NCBI RefSeq assembly: GCF_030142155.1
Contig: NZ_CP126247.1
Coordinates: 62,001-126,000 of the forward strand
DNA from: Arthrobacter sp. zg-Y820
Lineage (GTDB): Bacteria > Actinomycetota > Actinomycetes > Actinomycetales > Micrococcaceae
Direction: 5' to 3'
Length of the DNA: 64,000 bases
In this document: in pieces, positions 27,768 through 36,965 of the stretch
Numbering within the stretch: the stretch's first letter is position 1
How the letters are laid out: each line of letters opens with the position of its first letter
Notes under the pieces: generated by a model
The model's database searches: none
Told to the model about the DNA's origin: nothing
The model's input: only the letters and a program-made list of their open reading frames with translations
Program-made: the position numbers and the translations under genes

Positions 27768-29888
27768 ATGAAATCTAAGAACTTCTTCAAGGGGCCGGTC
27801 TTTTGGATAATCCTGGCAGTGGCCCTTCTTGTACTCATTCTTCCCAGCCTTTCCACGAGCGGGGCAACCCAGGTGGACACCAGCGTGGGCCTGCAGCTGC
27901 TCAAGGACCAGAAGGTGGAGCAGGCCAAGATTTACGACGGCGAGCAGCGGGTCGACCTGACGCTTAAAGACGAGTACAAGGACAGCAGCGGCCAGGACCA
28001 GGGCGAGAACGTGCAGTTCTACTTTGGCACCGCCCGCGGTCAGGACATTGTCGAAGCCGTGAACGAATCCGGCGCCGAAGGTTTCACCGACCAGCCGGTG
28101 CAGACCAACTGGTTCACCAGTTTCCTGGGCCTGTTCCTGCCGTTCATTATCCTCGGCGTCATCTTCTGGTTCCTGCTCTCCCGCATGCAGGGCGGCGGCT
28201 CCCAGGTCATGAAGTTCGGCAAGTCCAAGGCCAAGCTGACCAACAAGGACATGCCGCAGGTTACCTTCGCCGACGTCGCCGGAGCTGACGAGGCCGTGGA
28301 GGAACTGCACGAAATCAAGGAATTCCTGCAGGATCCGGCCAAGTTCCAGGCCGTGGGCGCCAAAATCCCCAAGGGCGTGCTGCTGTACGGCCCTCCCGGC
28401 ACCGGTAAGACCCTGCTGGCCCGCGCCGTCGCCGGCGAGGCCGGAGTTCCGTTCTACTCCATCTCCGGTTCCGACTTTGTCGAGATGTTCGTGGGTGTGG
28501 GCGCGTCCCGCGTCCGCGACCTCTTCGAGCAGGCCAAGAACAATTCCCCGGCCATCATCTTCGTCGACGAGATCGACGCCGTCGGCCGTCACCGCGGTGC
28601 CGGCGTCGGCGGCGGCAACGACGAACGCGAGCAGACCCTGAACCAGCTGCTGGTGGAAATGGACGGATTCGACGGCAACACGAACGTCATCCTGATTGCC
28701 GCCACCAACCGCCCCGACGTGCTGGATCCGGCGCTGCTGCGCCCGGGCCGCTTTGACCGGCAGATCGGCGTGGACGCTCCGGACATGCAGGGCCGCCTGC
28801 ACATCCTGCAGGTGCACGCCAAGGGCAAGCCGATGGCTGAGGGCGTCGACCTGGAAATCGTGGCCCGCAAGACGCCGGGCTTCACCGGTGCTGACCTCGC
28901 CAACGTCCTGAACGAGGCAGCCCTGCTGACCGCCCGCTCCAACGCCCAGCTCATTGATGACCGGGCACTGGATGAGGCCATCGACCGCGTGATCGCCGGA
29001 CCGCAGAAGCGCAGCCGGGTGATGAAGGAACTCGAGCGCAAGATCACCGCCTACCACGAGGGCGGCCACGCCCTGGTGGCTGCTGCCCTGCGCAACACCG
29101 ACCCCGTCACCAAAGTGACCATCCTGCCCCGCGGCCGCGCCCTGGGCTACACGATGGTGCTGCCGCAGGACGACAAGTACTCGATCACGCGCAACGAACT
29201 GCTTGACCAGCTCGCCTACGCCATGGGCGGCCGGGTGGCCGAAGAGATCGTCTTCCACGATCCGTCCACCGGCGCGTCCAACGACATCGAAAAGGCCACC
29301 GCCACGGCCCGGAAGATGGTCACGCAATACGGCATGAGCGAGCGGATCGGTTCCGTGAAGCTCGGCAGCGGCGGAGGCGAACCGTTCCTGGGCCGCGACA
29401 TGGGGCAGGAACGCAACTACTCCGACCAGGTGGCGTACGTGGTGGATGAGGAAATCCGGCGCCTGCTGGACAACGCCCACGACGAGGCCTACCAGATCCT
29501 GACGGAAAACCGGGACGTCCTGGACCGGCTGGCCCTGGAGCTGCTGGAGCGCGAGACCCTGAACCAGGCCGAAATTGCCGAGGTCTTCTCGGACGTGCGC
29601 AAGCGGGACGTCCGCGAAGTGTGGCTCTCCAAGCCCACCCGCCAGGTCCACACCCTGCCTCCCGTGGTGTCCGCCAAGGAGCGGCGCGAGGCCGCGGCCA
29701 ACGGCCAGCCGAATCCGGACACCGTTTCCCCGCAGGATCAGATTGCCGACGCCGATCTGCCGCAGGACTTCGATGTGTCCAGCAACGGGCTGACGCATCC
29801 CGAGGGCAGCGGATCCGGCCACGCCGGGCCGGGCGGCACCGCCAACCGGACCGACGGCACTAACGGTTCGGCGCAGAACGACCGCTGA
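27768..29888 (+). CDS. ftsH: ATP-dependent membrane zinc metalloprotease FtsH
   Basis: This 706-residue AAA+ protease anchored in the membrane degrades misassembled or regulatory membrane proteins. There are two membrane helices (about 10-27 and 118-138), a periplasmic loop between them, Walker A GPPGTGKT (208-215), Walker [12 protein letters not shown], the SRH segment and zinc motif HEGGH (430-434). The C-terminal tail (about 640-706) is Pro/Gly/Asn-rich and likely disordered. An atypically distant Shine-Dalgarno precedes the ATG. It heads the block leading to the fol genes. Confidence 0.97.
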   Translation: MKSKNFFKGPVFWIILAVALLVLILPSLSTSGATQVDTSVGLQLLKDQKVEQAKIYDGEQRVDLTLKDEYKDSSGQDQGENVQFYFGTARGQDIVEAVNESGAEGFTDQPVQTNWFTSFLGLFLPFIILGVIFWFLLSRMQGGGSQVMKFGKSKAKLTNKDMPQVTFADVAGADEAVEELHEIKEFLQDPAKFQAVGAKIPKGVLLYGPPGTGKTLLARAVAGEAGVPFYSISGSDFVEMFVGVGASRVRDLFEQAKNNSPAIIFVDEIDAVGRHRGAGVGGGNDEREQTLNQLLVEMDGFDGNTNVILIAATNRPDVLDPALLRPGRFDRQIGVDAPDMQGRLHILQVHAKGKPMAEGVDLEIVARKTPGFTGADLANVLNEAALLTARSNAQLIDDRALDEAIDRVIAGPQKRSRVMKELERKITAYHEGGHALVAAALRNTDPVTKVTILPRGRALGYTMVLPQDDKYSITRNELLDQLAYAMGGRVAEEIVFHDPSTGASNDIEKATATARKMVTQYGMSERIGSVKLGSGGGEPFLGRDMGQERNYSDQVAYVVDEEIRRLLDNAHDEAYQILTENRDVLDRLALELLERETLNQAEIAEVFSDVRKRDVREVWLSKPTRQVHTLPPVVSAKERREAAANGQPNPDTVSPQDQIADADLPQDFDVSSNGLTHPEGSGSGHAGPGGTANRTDGTNGSAQNDR

Positions 29889-29906
29889 AACAACGACCGA
29901 TGAAAC

Positions 29907-29939
29907 AAGGTGGCCCGGCATGATGCCGGGCCACCTTTG
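29907..29939 (+). terminator. Terminator after ftsH
   Basis: AAGGTGGCCCGGC (29907-29919) pairs with GCCGGGCCACCTT (29925-29937) around a 5-nt loop. Confidence 0.85.
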
Positions 29940-30027
29940 CGTCCGGCTCCCTGTGCGTCGGTCCCGGAAGGAACCGGGGATCCGCCCGGGCACCGGGGCA
30001 CCGGGGCGGCCGCCGGGACAGTCACGG

Positions 30028-30033
30028 TAGGAT
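30028..30033 (+). promoter_or_regulatory. -10 box of leaderless folE promoter
   Basis: TAGGAT ends exactly 6 nt before GTG 30040, with no Shine-Dalgarno sequence. Confidence 0.6.
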
Positions 30034-30039
30034 CGACCA

Positions 30040-30657
30040 GTGACGGATTTCGACGATGAACTGACCGCGGAGGACATCTCCGATTCCCTGGCCCCGGTGG
30101 ACCAGCCCAGGATTGCAAAGGCGGTCCGCGAGATCCTCCTGGCAATCGGGGAGGACCCGGACCGGGAGGGGCTGCAGGACACCCCCAAACGGGTCGCCAA
30201 ATCGTACGCCGAAATCTTCGCCGGCCTGCACCAGAGTCCGGTTGACCTGCTGGCCACCACCTTCTCCCTTGAACACGAGGAGATGGTGCTGGTGAAAGAC
30301 ATCCCGTTCTTCTCCACCTGCGAACACCACCTGGTGCCCTTCCACGGCACCGCGCACATTGGTTACATTCCGTCCAGGGACGGCAAGGTCACCGGTTTGA
30401 GCAAGTTGGCGCGGCTGGTGGACGTGTACGCGCGGCGCCCGCAGGTTCAGGAGCGGCTGACGACGCAGATCGTGGACGCGCTGATGGACAACCTTGACCC
30501 CCGCGGTGCCATAGTTGTCATTGAATGTGAACACCTTTGCATGTCAATGCGCGGAGTGCGCAAGCCCGGAGCCAAGACCGTCACCTCGGCCGTCCGCGGC
30601 CAGCTGCGGGAAACCGCAACCCGCGCAGAAGCAATGAGCCTCATTCTCGGACGATAG
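30040..30657 (+). CDS. folE: GTP cyclohydrolase I
   Basis: This 205-residue enzyme catalyses the first step of folate synthesis (GTP to dihydroneopterin triphosphate) using zinc held by Cys94, His97 and a later Cys in [19 protein letters not shown] (92-101) is the family signature. Length is normal. GTG 30040 is the leaderless start of a long operon: folP begins 14 nt after its stop, with folB, folK and the pantothenate genes following. Confidence 0.97.
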   Translation: MTDFDDELTAEDISDSLAPVDQPRIAKAVREILLAIGEDPDREGLQDTPKRVAKSYAEIFAGLHQSPVDLLATTFSLEHEEMVLVKDIPFFSTCEHHLVPFHGTAHIGYIPSRDGKVTGLSKLARLVDVYARRPQVQERLTTQIVDALMDNLDPRGAIVVIECEHLCMSMRGVRKPGAKTVTSAVRGQLRETATRAEAMSLILGR

Positions 30658-30671
30658 GACGCCCCCACCCC

Positions 30672-31574
30672 ATGGATTCACTAGCCGCCGCTCCCGGAAC
30701 CGGGCCTGCGACGTCACCGCTGCCGCTGGTGCGTTCCGCCCGGGCCCGCCGGTTCGAAGACCTGCCGACCGACCGCACCCTGGTGATGGGGATCCTCAAC
30801 GTCACCCCGGATTCCTTCAGCGACGGCGGACAGTTTGCGCAGGCCGACTCCGCCATCCAGGCCGGATTGAAAATGCACTGCGACGGCGCCGACATCATCG
30901 ATGTGGGCGGGGAGTCCACCCGGCCCGACTCGGTGCGGGTGACCGCCGAGGAAGAACAGCAGCGGATCCTGCCCGTGGTGGAAGCGCTCGTGAAGGCCGG
31001 TGCGCTGGTCAGCGTCGACACGATGAACGCCTCAACGGCGGAAAAGGCCATCCAGGCCGGCGCCGCCCTGATTAATGACGTCTCCGGCCTGGAGGTGGAT
31101 CCCGCAATGCCGGCGCTGATCGCGCGCACCGGGGCTCACTACGTGCTGATGCACAGCCGCGGCGCCGTCCGCAGCAGCGACCCGCACGCCGAGTACGACT
31201 CCGTCGTCGATGACGTGATCACCGAGCTGACGAAGCTCCGGGACCAGTTCTACGCCGCCGGAGCAACTCCTGAGCAGATCATCCTCGATCCCGGGCTGGG
31301 CTTCTCCAAGCACGGCAACGACAACTGGGAACTGCTGCGCAGCATCGACAAGTTGAACGGTATGGGCCACCGGGTCCTCATCGGCGCTTCCCGGAAGCGT
31401 TTCCTCGGCTCCCTGCTGGCCCGCTCCGGCAAAGCGGCCCCGCCCCTGGAACGCGACGACGCCACGGTGGCCATCACCGCACTCGCCGCCTTTTCCGGCG
31501 TCTGGTGCGTCCGGGTGCACAACGTCGGCCCGAGCCTCGACGCCGTCAAGACCACAGCAGCATGGAAGGCATAG
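30672..31574 (+). CDS. folP: Dihydropteroate synthase
   Basis: This 300-residue TIM barrel joins p-aminobenzoate to dihydropterin pyrophosphate and is the sulfonamide target family. Motifs are MGILNVTPDSFSDGG, DIIDVGGESTRP and DPGLGFSKHGNDN, with the end GASRKRFL. ATG 30672 follows the folE stop by 14 nt. An N-terminal Ala/Pro-rich extension of about 35 residues precedes the barrel. It is followed directly by folB. Confidence 0.96.
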   Translation: MDSLAAAPGTGPATSPLPLVRSARARRFEDLPTDRTLVMGILNVTPDSFSDGGQFAQADSAIQAGLKMHCDGADIIDVGGESTRPDSVRVTAEEEQQRILPVVEALVKAGALVSVDTMNASTAEKAIQAGAALINDVSGLEVDPAMPALIARTGAHYVLMHSRGAVRSSDPHAEYDSVVDDVITELTKLRDQFYAAGATPEQIILDPGLGFSKHGNDNWELLRSIDKLNGMGHRVLIGASRKRFLGSLLARSGKAAPPLERDDATVAITALAAFSGVWCVRVHNVGPSLDAVKTTAAWKA

Positions 31575-31576
31575 AC

Positions 31577-31975
31577 ATGGAAGCCGGCAGCGCAGCCACC
31601 CGCACCCGCGCACGCGACACCATCACCCTGACCGGAATAACCGCACGGGGATTCCACGGAGTGTTCGACGACGAGCGGCGCAACGGCCAGCCTTTTGTGG
31701 TGGACGTGGTGCTGCACGCCGACCTGCGGCCGGCCGGCCTCAGCGACGACCTGACATTGACCGCCCACTACGGCGAACTCGCTGAGCAGGTGGCCGCCAT
31801 CATCGCCGGCGAACCGCTGAACCTGATCGAGGCACTGGCCGAGCGCATCGCCGGCGCCGTCCTGGACGGCTTTGCCGGCATCAGCGCCGTCGACGTCACC
31901 GTCCACAAACCGCAGGCACCCATCACCGTTCCCTTCGGCGATGTCTCAGTGACCATCCACCGGGACCGGCTGTGA
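31577..31975 (+). CDS. folB: Dihydroneopterin aldolase
   Basis: This 132-residue enzyme cleaves dihydroneopterin to the hydroxymethyl-dihydropterin used by FolK. Motifs include ITARGFHGVFDDERRNGQPF near the N-terminus (catalytic Tyr/Glu region), NLIEALAERIA and the C-terminal VTVHKPQAPI. The start is ATG 31577 with GGAAGG 7 nt upstream; an in-frame ATG 31562 overlaps folP. folK starts within its stop (GTGA). Confidence 0.93.
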   Translation: MEAGSAATRTRARDTITLTGITARGFHGVFDDERRNGQPFVVDVVLHADLRPAGLSDDLTLTAHYGELAEQVAAIIAGEPLNLIEALAERIAGAVLDGFAGISAVDVTVHKPQAPITVPFGDVSVTIHRDRL

Positions 31976-32472
31976 CCGGCGCCGGGGCCGTGACCGCGGT
32001 CCTCGCCCTGGGCAGCAATCTCGGCGAAAGCCGGGACACGCTCTCCCTCGCCGTGGCCGAACTGGCCAACCATCCCGGCGTTCGGCTCCAGGCGGTGTCG
32101 CCGGTGGTGCGGACCCGTCCGGTGGGCGGGCCTGAACAGCCCGACTACCTGAACCTGGTGGTCTCCGTGGAAACCGACCTGCCGCCCCACGACCTGCTGG
32201 CCCACTGCCAGAGCGTGGAAAACGCGCACCACCGGGAACGCGAGGTGCGCTGGGGGCCGCGCACCCTCGACGTCGACATCATCACCTACGGCGACTTGGT
32301 GCTCGACGACGAAACCCTCACCCTTCCGCATCCGCGGGCGCACACCCGTGCCTTCGTGCTGCAGCCCTGGGCCTGGATGGATCCGGACGCCGTGCTGTCA
32401 GGCACCCCGGTCGCCGAGCTCGCCGCCAGTGCCGAGGATCTGCCGGGACTGGAAATCTTCGAGGGAGACTGA
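31972..32472 (+). CDS. folK: HPPK (hydroxymethyl-dihydropterin pyrophosphokinase)
   Basis: This 166-residue enzyme transfers pyrophosphate from ATP to hydroxymethyl-dihydropterin. VLALGSNLGESR near the start and VRWGPRTLDVDIITYG are the signature segments with the ATP/pterin residues. The GTG start overlaps the folB stop by 4 nt. The C-terminal ten residues follow PVAELAASAED, typical of actinobacteria. It is the last folate-pathway gene before membrane proteins of the same operon. Confidence 0.95.
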   Translation: MTGAGAVTAVLALGSNLGESRDTLSLAVAELANHPGVRLQAVSPVVRTRPVGGPEQPDYLNLVVSVETDLPPHDLLAHCQSVENAHHREREVRWGPRTLDVDIITYGDLVLDDETLTLPHPRAHTRAFVLQPWAWMDPDAVLSGTPVAELAASAEDLPGLEIFEGD

Positions 32473-32479
32473 TCCGGCC

Positions 32480-32995
32480 GTGTCGAGCATTAAATACCGC
32501 TGGCTCGCCGTCATCGCGGCGGCCGCCGGCATTGTTGGCTGGCTGGGAAACTACTGGGCCGTCCGCAATTCCCTGCCCGCGCCCGTCCTCAGCGTGTACG
32601 GGCTGCTCGCCGTCCTCCTGATCTCCGGCGCGACCCTCATCCTGGGCCTGCGCGTTCGGCGCTGGCAGCAGGGCAACCGGAACCGCGAGCTGGACCCGAT
32701 CGCCGCCGCCCGGACACTGGTCCTGGCCCAGGCAACGGCCTACGCCGGGTCGCTGCTGCTGGGCTGGCACGCCGGCATCTTCCTGGAGCAGGTACCCCTG
32801 TGGTCCCTTCGTCCCGGGCACAGCGCCACGTGGTCCTCGCTGGCTATGATCGCCGGAGGAGTTCTTATGATCTCCGTCGGTCTTCTGGTGGAGCGGTTTT
32901 GCAGGCTCCCCCCACCGGACGACTCCAACGGGCACGGCGGCACCGCTGCCGGCCCGGACACCAGACGTGAACCGGGAGACGGAGAATATGCCTAG
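32480..32995 (+). CDS. DUF3180 membrane protein
   Basis: This 171-residue four-helix membrane protein is of the DUF3180 family (helices about 8-24, 33-55, 75-95 and 108-128, then a hydrophilic tail). It always follows folK in actinobacteria (M. tuberculosis Rv3605c). Function unknown. The start is GTG 32480, seven nt after folK. It ends 8 nt past the start of the next gene, so coupling is likely. Confidence 0.85.
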   Translation: MSSIKYRWLAVIAAAAGIVGWLGNYWAVRNSLPAPVLSVYGLLAVLLISGATLILGLRVRRWQQGNRNRELDPIAAARTLVLAQATAYAGSLLLGWHAGIFLEQVPLWSLRPGHSATWSSLAMIAGGVLMISVGLLVERFCRLPPPDDSNGHGGTAAGPDTRREPGDGEYA

Positions 32996-33500
32996 CGAAG
33001 CAATCGATCCGGACGGAATCAACTGGGAGCACATCTCGCCCCGGTACCTCACCGTCCGCCTCATCGGCTGGGCCGTCGAAGCCCTGCTGACCGTGGCTCT
33101 GGCCTGCACCCCGCTGATCCTGCGGGCTGCCGGGGTGTGGCCCTCGGCTCCGAGCTGGCTGGCCTGGGGCCTGCCGGCAGTGGTCGCAGCGGCCTATCTG
33201 TGGCGCGGAGCCCTGCTGCCGCGGCAGGTGCGCGCGGTTTGCTACGCCGAACGCAACGAGGACTTCCTGCTGCGGCGCGGCATTTTCTACCAGCGCACGC
33301 TGGTGGTTCCCTATGGCCGGATGCAGTACGTGGACGTGACGGTCGGTCCCCTGGAACGGGCCTTTGGCCTGTGCTCTCTCAAGCTGCACACCGCGGCGCC
33401 CGGCACCAACGCCGTCCTGCCGGGCCTGCCGGCGTCCGAGGGGGCCCGCCTGCGCGAGCACCTGTCCGAACGCGGCGAAACGCAGCTGGCCGGGCTGTGA
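32988..33500 (+). CDS. PH-domain membrane protein (YdbS-like)
   Basis: This 170-residue bacterial PH-like (bPH2) protein has two hydrophobic helices at about 30-80 and a bPH2 domain around residues 85-160, including FYQRTLVVPYGRMQYVDV and ERAFGLCSLKLHT. Its partner downstream has three such domains, the YdbS/YdbT arrangement linked to envelope stress resistance in Bacillus. The ATG has a GGAGA site. Coupled to the next gene by GTGA. Confidence 0.82.
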   Translation: MPSEAIDPDGINWEHISPRYLTVRLIGWAVEALLTVALACTPLILRAAGVWPSAPSWLAWGLPAVVAAAYLWRGALLPRQVRAVCYAERNEDFLLRRGIFYQRTLVVPYGRMQYVDVTVGPLERAFGLCSLKLHTAAPGTNAVLPGLPASEGARLREHLSERGETQLAGL

Positions 33501-35053
33501 GCATCCCACGCAGCGGGGAATGGGCCCGCGTCCACCCGGTGTCGCCCCTGGTGCGCGGCTGGATAGCCCTGGCCGCGATTGCCTTTGTGTTCGGCCGGAA
33601 CCTGGTCGAGGACCTGATCGGCGTTGGCAGGGACGACGGCGGCGGCGGCGGGGGCAGGACCGCGCCCGCACCCGACGGCACTGTGCTGCTGATCGGCATT
33701 GGCATCCTCGCGGCGATCCTGCTGATCATCGCCGCCGTCTTCTTCCTGTCCTGGTGGTTCACGCGCTATCAAGTGACCGATGACCACGTGCGGGTCCACT
33801 CCGGCGTCGTATTCCGCCAGCAGCGCCAAGCCCGCCTGGACCGCGTTCAGGCCATCGACATTGTCCAGCCCCTGCTGGCACGGCTCTTCGGCCTGGCCGA
33901 ACTGCGCTTCGAGGTGGCAGACGCCGGTGAGTCCGCCGTCCGGCTGGCGTTCCTCAAACTCGACGACGCCCAGCAGCTGCGGACCATGATCCTGGACCGG
34001 GCCTCCGGCGCAGCGGAAGCGGGCGCCGGCGGCGAGGACGCTGACGTCCCTCCGGGCGGACGGCAGGTTCCGGGACCCGTTGAGGCTCCGGAGCAGCCGA
34101 TCCTGGAGCTGCGTCCCGGGCGGGTCATAGCCGCCACCCTGCTCTCCGGAACCACCCTGTTCCTGCTGGCCGGCGTCGCCGGCGTCACCATCCTCACTGC
34201 CGTCACCGGCGAGGCCGTCAGCCTGGCCATCCTGTTCCCCCTGCTCTTCGGCGCCGTCGGCGGCTACTGGACCGAGTTTTCCACCTCGTTCAATTTCCGC
34301 GCCTCGGTGTCCCGGGACGGAATCCGTGTGCGCTACGGGCTGCTGGACACCCGAACCCAGACCGTCCCGCCGGGCCGGATCCAGGCAGTGGCCGTCAAGC
34401 AGTCGCCGCTCTGGCGGCTCACCGGCTGGTACCGCGTCTCGGTCAACGTGGCCGGTTACGGCGATGCGGCCACGTCCGAAGGACAGGCCCGCACCAAGCT
34501 GCTTCCGGCCGGAACCCTGGAAGAGGTTTTCGCCATCCTCGCCCTGGTGCTGCTCGAGCCCGGCACCGACCGGCCGCTGGATGTCTTCACCGCCGGAATC
34601 GCCGGCCGGGACTCCGGCGACGGCTTCACGACCACACCCCGCCGCGCCCGCTGGATCGCACCGCTGGCCTGGCGGCGCAACGGCTTCGCCCTCACGGAAA
34701 CGGCGCTGCTGGTCCGCAGCGGTGCCCTGTGGCGGGCACTCTCAGTGGTTCCGCATGAACGCACGCAGTCCATGTCGCTGGAGCAGGGTCCGCTGCGCCG
34801 GCGCTTCGGCACCGCCGACCTGGTCCTGCATTCCACCCCCGGGCCGGTGCATCCGCGGATCCGGAAAATCGATGCCGCCACGGTCCGCGGCCTGTTCCTG
34901 GAGCAGGCGGTCCGGGCCCGCGAAGCCCGGCGCCGTGACCGCAGCGGCCGCTGGAACCAGGCAACAGGTTCCGGACCGGTTGACCCCGGCAGCATCAACC
35001 CCCACGCCATCAGCAACACCGTTTCGAAGGAGCACCCCCATGAACAGCGCTGA
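33497..35053 (+). CDS. Multi-PH-domain membrane protein (YdbT-like)
   Basis: This 518-residue protein has hydrophobic pairs near 15-80 and 210-260 and three bPH2 segments (around 85-165, 270-360 and 400-490). Each has the strand motif ending in VRSG/VRYG before an arginine-rich strand. A Gly/Asp/Glu-rich linker lies near 165-200. The GTG start overlaps the upstream PH gene by GTGA, and its end overlaps the next gene by 14 nt. Likely envelope function with YdbS; not experimentally tied. Confidence 0.82.
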   Translation: MSIPRSGEWARVHPVSPLVRGWIALAAIAFVFGRNLVEDLIGVGRDDGGGGGGRTAPAPDGTVLLIGIGILAAILLIIAAVFFLSWWFTRYQVTDDHVRVHSGVVFRQQRQARLDRVQAIDIVQPLLARLFGLAELRFEVADAGESAVRLAFLKLDDAQQLRTMILDRASGAAEAGAGGEDADVPPGGRQVPGPVEAPEQPILELRPGRVIAATLLSGTTLFLLAGVAGVTILTAVTGEAVSLAILFPLLFGAVGGYWTEFSTSFNFRASVSRDGIRVRYGLLDTRTQTVPPGRIQAVAVKQSPLWRLTGWYRVSVNVAGYGDAATSEGQARTKLLPAGTLEEVFAILALVLLEPGTDRPLDVFTAGIAGRDSGDGFTTTPRRARWIAPLAWRRNGFALTETALLVRSGALWRALSVVPHERTQSMSLEQGPLRRRFGTADLVLHSTPGPVHPRIRKIDAATVRGLFLEQAVRAREARRRDRSGRWNQATGSGPVDPGSINPHAISNTVSKEHPHEQR

Positions 35054-35963
35054 CGCCAGCACCGCCGAAAAACGACGGCGGGGCAGGCTCGGCATCGGGG
35101 TCATCGGTGCCGGGCGGGTCGGGGCAGTGCTCGGGGCTGCCCTGCGCGCAGCCGAACATGCCGTCGTCGGCGTCTCTGCGGTAAGTGAGGAAAGCCGCGA
35201 ACGTGCTGCCAACCTGTTGCCCGGCGTTCCCGTCCTGGACATTCCGGAAATCGTGGAGCGCTCCGAGCTGGTGCTGCTGGCAGTGCCGGACGACGCCCTG
35301 GGGCCGCTGGTCTCCGGGCTCGCCGCCACCAACGCCTGGCAGGCCGGACAGCTGGTGGCGCACACTTCGGGCCGATTCGGCACCGATATCCTCGAACCCG
35401 CCCGCCGGGCCGGGGCCATTCCGCTGGCCCTGCACCCGGCCATGACCTTCACCGGGATGAGCCTTGACCTGACCCGGCTGGCCGATTGCTCCTTCGGCGT
35501 CACCGCCCCCACCGCCGTGCTGCCCATCGCGCAGGCCCTGGTGGTGGAAATGGGCGCCGAACCGGTGGTCATCGATGAGGCCGACCGGGTCAACTACCAC
35601 CTGGCCCTGGCCCACGCCTCCAACCACCTGGTGACCATCACCGCGCAGTCCACGCAGCTGCTCAAGGACATCGGCGTCGAATTTCCGGACCGCCTGCTGG
35701 GTCCGCTGATGCGCGCCTCCCTGGAAAACGCCCTTGCCTCCGGCGAGCATGCGCTGACCGGCCCGGTGGCGCGCGGGGACGCCGGCACGGTGGCGGCGCA
35801 CCTGAGCGAAATGGCCGACCAGGACAGCGCCGACCTCCGGGACACCTACCGCGCCCTGTCGCTGGCCACCGCACGCCGGGCCATCGACCGCGGGCTGCTC
35901 AGTGCGGCCCGCGGCCAGGCCGTCATCGATGCCCTGACCCTGGATGCGGAAGGACCGCGGTGA
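35040..35963 (+). CDS. Rossmann-like protein with DUF2520 domain
   Basis: This 307-residue protein has an N-terminal NAD(P)-binding Rossmann fold ([17 protein letters not shown], about 18-34), a [13 protein letters not shown] loop and a C-terminal helical DUF2520 domain with HASNHLVTI. The whole resembles 6-phosphogluconate/ketopantoate reductase-like enzymes, and in actinobacteria it is always next to panC (M. tuberculosis Rv3603c). A ketopantoate-reductase role is inference only. GAAGGAG is 7 nt before the ATG. Coupled to panC by GTGA. Confidence 0.83.
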   Translation: MNSADASTAEKRRRGRLGIGVIGAGRVGAVLGAALRAAEHAVVGVSAVSEESRERAANLLPGVPVLDIPEIVERSELVLLAVPDDALGPLVSGLAATNAWQAGQLVAHTSGRFGTDILEPARRAGAIPLALHPAMTFTGMSLDLTRLADCSFGVTAPTAVLPIAQALVVEMGAEPVVIDEADRVNYHLALAHASNHLVTITAQSTQLLKDIGVEFPDRLLGPLMRASLENALASGEHALTGPVARGDAGTVAAHLSEMADQDSADLRDTYRALSLATARRAIDRGLLSAARGQAVIDALTLDAEGPR

Positions 35964-36883
35964 GCACGCCGCTGGTGCTGCGCACGGCAGCGGACCTGCG
36001 GGCTGCCGTTGCCGAGGCGCTGGCTGCCGCCGGCGGCACCGGCCGCGACGGTGTCCAACCTCCCGCGCTCGGACTGGTGCCGACCATGGGCGCGCTCCAT
36101 CACGGCCACCGCGCCCTGGTGGAGGCCGCGCGGGCCGAGAACGACGTCGTCGTCGCCTCGGTTTTCGTCAACCCACTGCAGTTCGACGACGAGGATGACC
36201 TGCGCCGCTATCCGCGCACGCTCGAGGCGGATGTGGAACTGCTTGGCGACGCCGGCGCGGACCTGGTCTTCGCGCCGTCGGAGGCGGAGGTCTATCCGGA
36301 CGGCCCGCCGCTGGTGCGGGTCAGCGCCGGCGAGCTGGGAGCCCGCTACGAGGGAGCCTCCCGGCCCGGACACTTTGACGGTGTGCTCACGGTGGTGGCC
36401 AAGCTGCTGCACTACGCCCAGCCCGCCCGGCCGGCGCGCTACCGCGCCTACTTCGGGCAAAAGGACGCCCAGCAGCTGGCGCTGATCCGCCGAATGGCCG
36501 CTGACCTGAACTTCCCGGCGGACATCGTGGGAGTGCCGGTGGTGCGCGCCGCCGACGGGCTGGCCGAGTCCAGCCGCAACGTTTTCCTGGACCCGGAGCA
36601 CCGGCGGGCGGCAACGGTCCTGTCCCGCGCCCTGTTTGCACTGCAGCACCGGGTCTCTGCCGGCGCACCTCCGGACCTGGCCGCCGCCGTCGCACTCGTG
36701 AAAACCGAACCCCTGGTGGAGCTGGACTACTTCGACATCGTGGATCCGCAGACGCTGCAGCCGCTGCCCGCCGGGAGCGGGCCGCTGCGAAAGCCTGCGC
36801 TGGCGCTCCTGGCCGCGCGCATCGGATCGGTGCGGCTGATCGACAACCTGCCCCTGGCGCCCGCAGCCGGAGAGGGTCCGTAG
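35960..36883 (+). CDS. panC: Pantothenate synthetase
   Basis: This 307-residue enzyme condenses pantoate with beta-alanine using ATP to make pantothenate (CoA precursor). Family motifs are [12 protein letters not shown] (with the HxGH motif), [11 protein letters not shown] and [14 protein letters not shown], with SSRN near the C-terminal half. The GTG start is 4-nt coupled to the DUF2520 gene. Unlike in M. tuberculosis, no panD or coaX follows; the next gene is lysS. Confidence 0.95.
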   Translation: MSTPLVLRTAADLRAAVAEALAAAGGTGRDGVQPPALGLVPTMGALHHGHRALVEAARAENDVVVASVFVNPLQFDDEDDLRRYPRTLEADVELLGDAGADLVFAPSEAEVYPDGPPLVRVSAGELGARYEGASRPGHFDGVLTVVAKLLHYAQPARPARYRAYFGQKDAQQLALIRRMAADLNFPADIVGVPVVRAADGLAESSRNVFLDPEHRRAATVLSRALFALQHRVSAGAPPDLAAAVALVKTEPLVELDYFDIVDPQTLQPLPAGSGPLRKPALALLAARIGSVRLIDNLPLAPAAGEGP

Positions 36884-36965
36884 CCCACTGATCTGTGCGC
36901 CCGCCGTGAACCGGCTGGCGGTCTGCCGTAAACCTCCGCCGCGCGGCTCTGTAAACTTAAGTATT

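Noticed and set aside
27735..30359. 874-codon minus-strand open frame opposite ftsH and folE
   Set aside because: It runs antisense to ftsH, whose catalytic motifs are complete, and it lacks any recognisable domain. High-GC codon bias keeps the opposite frame open.
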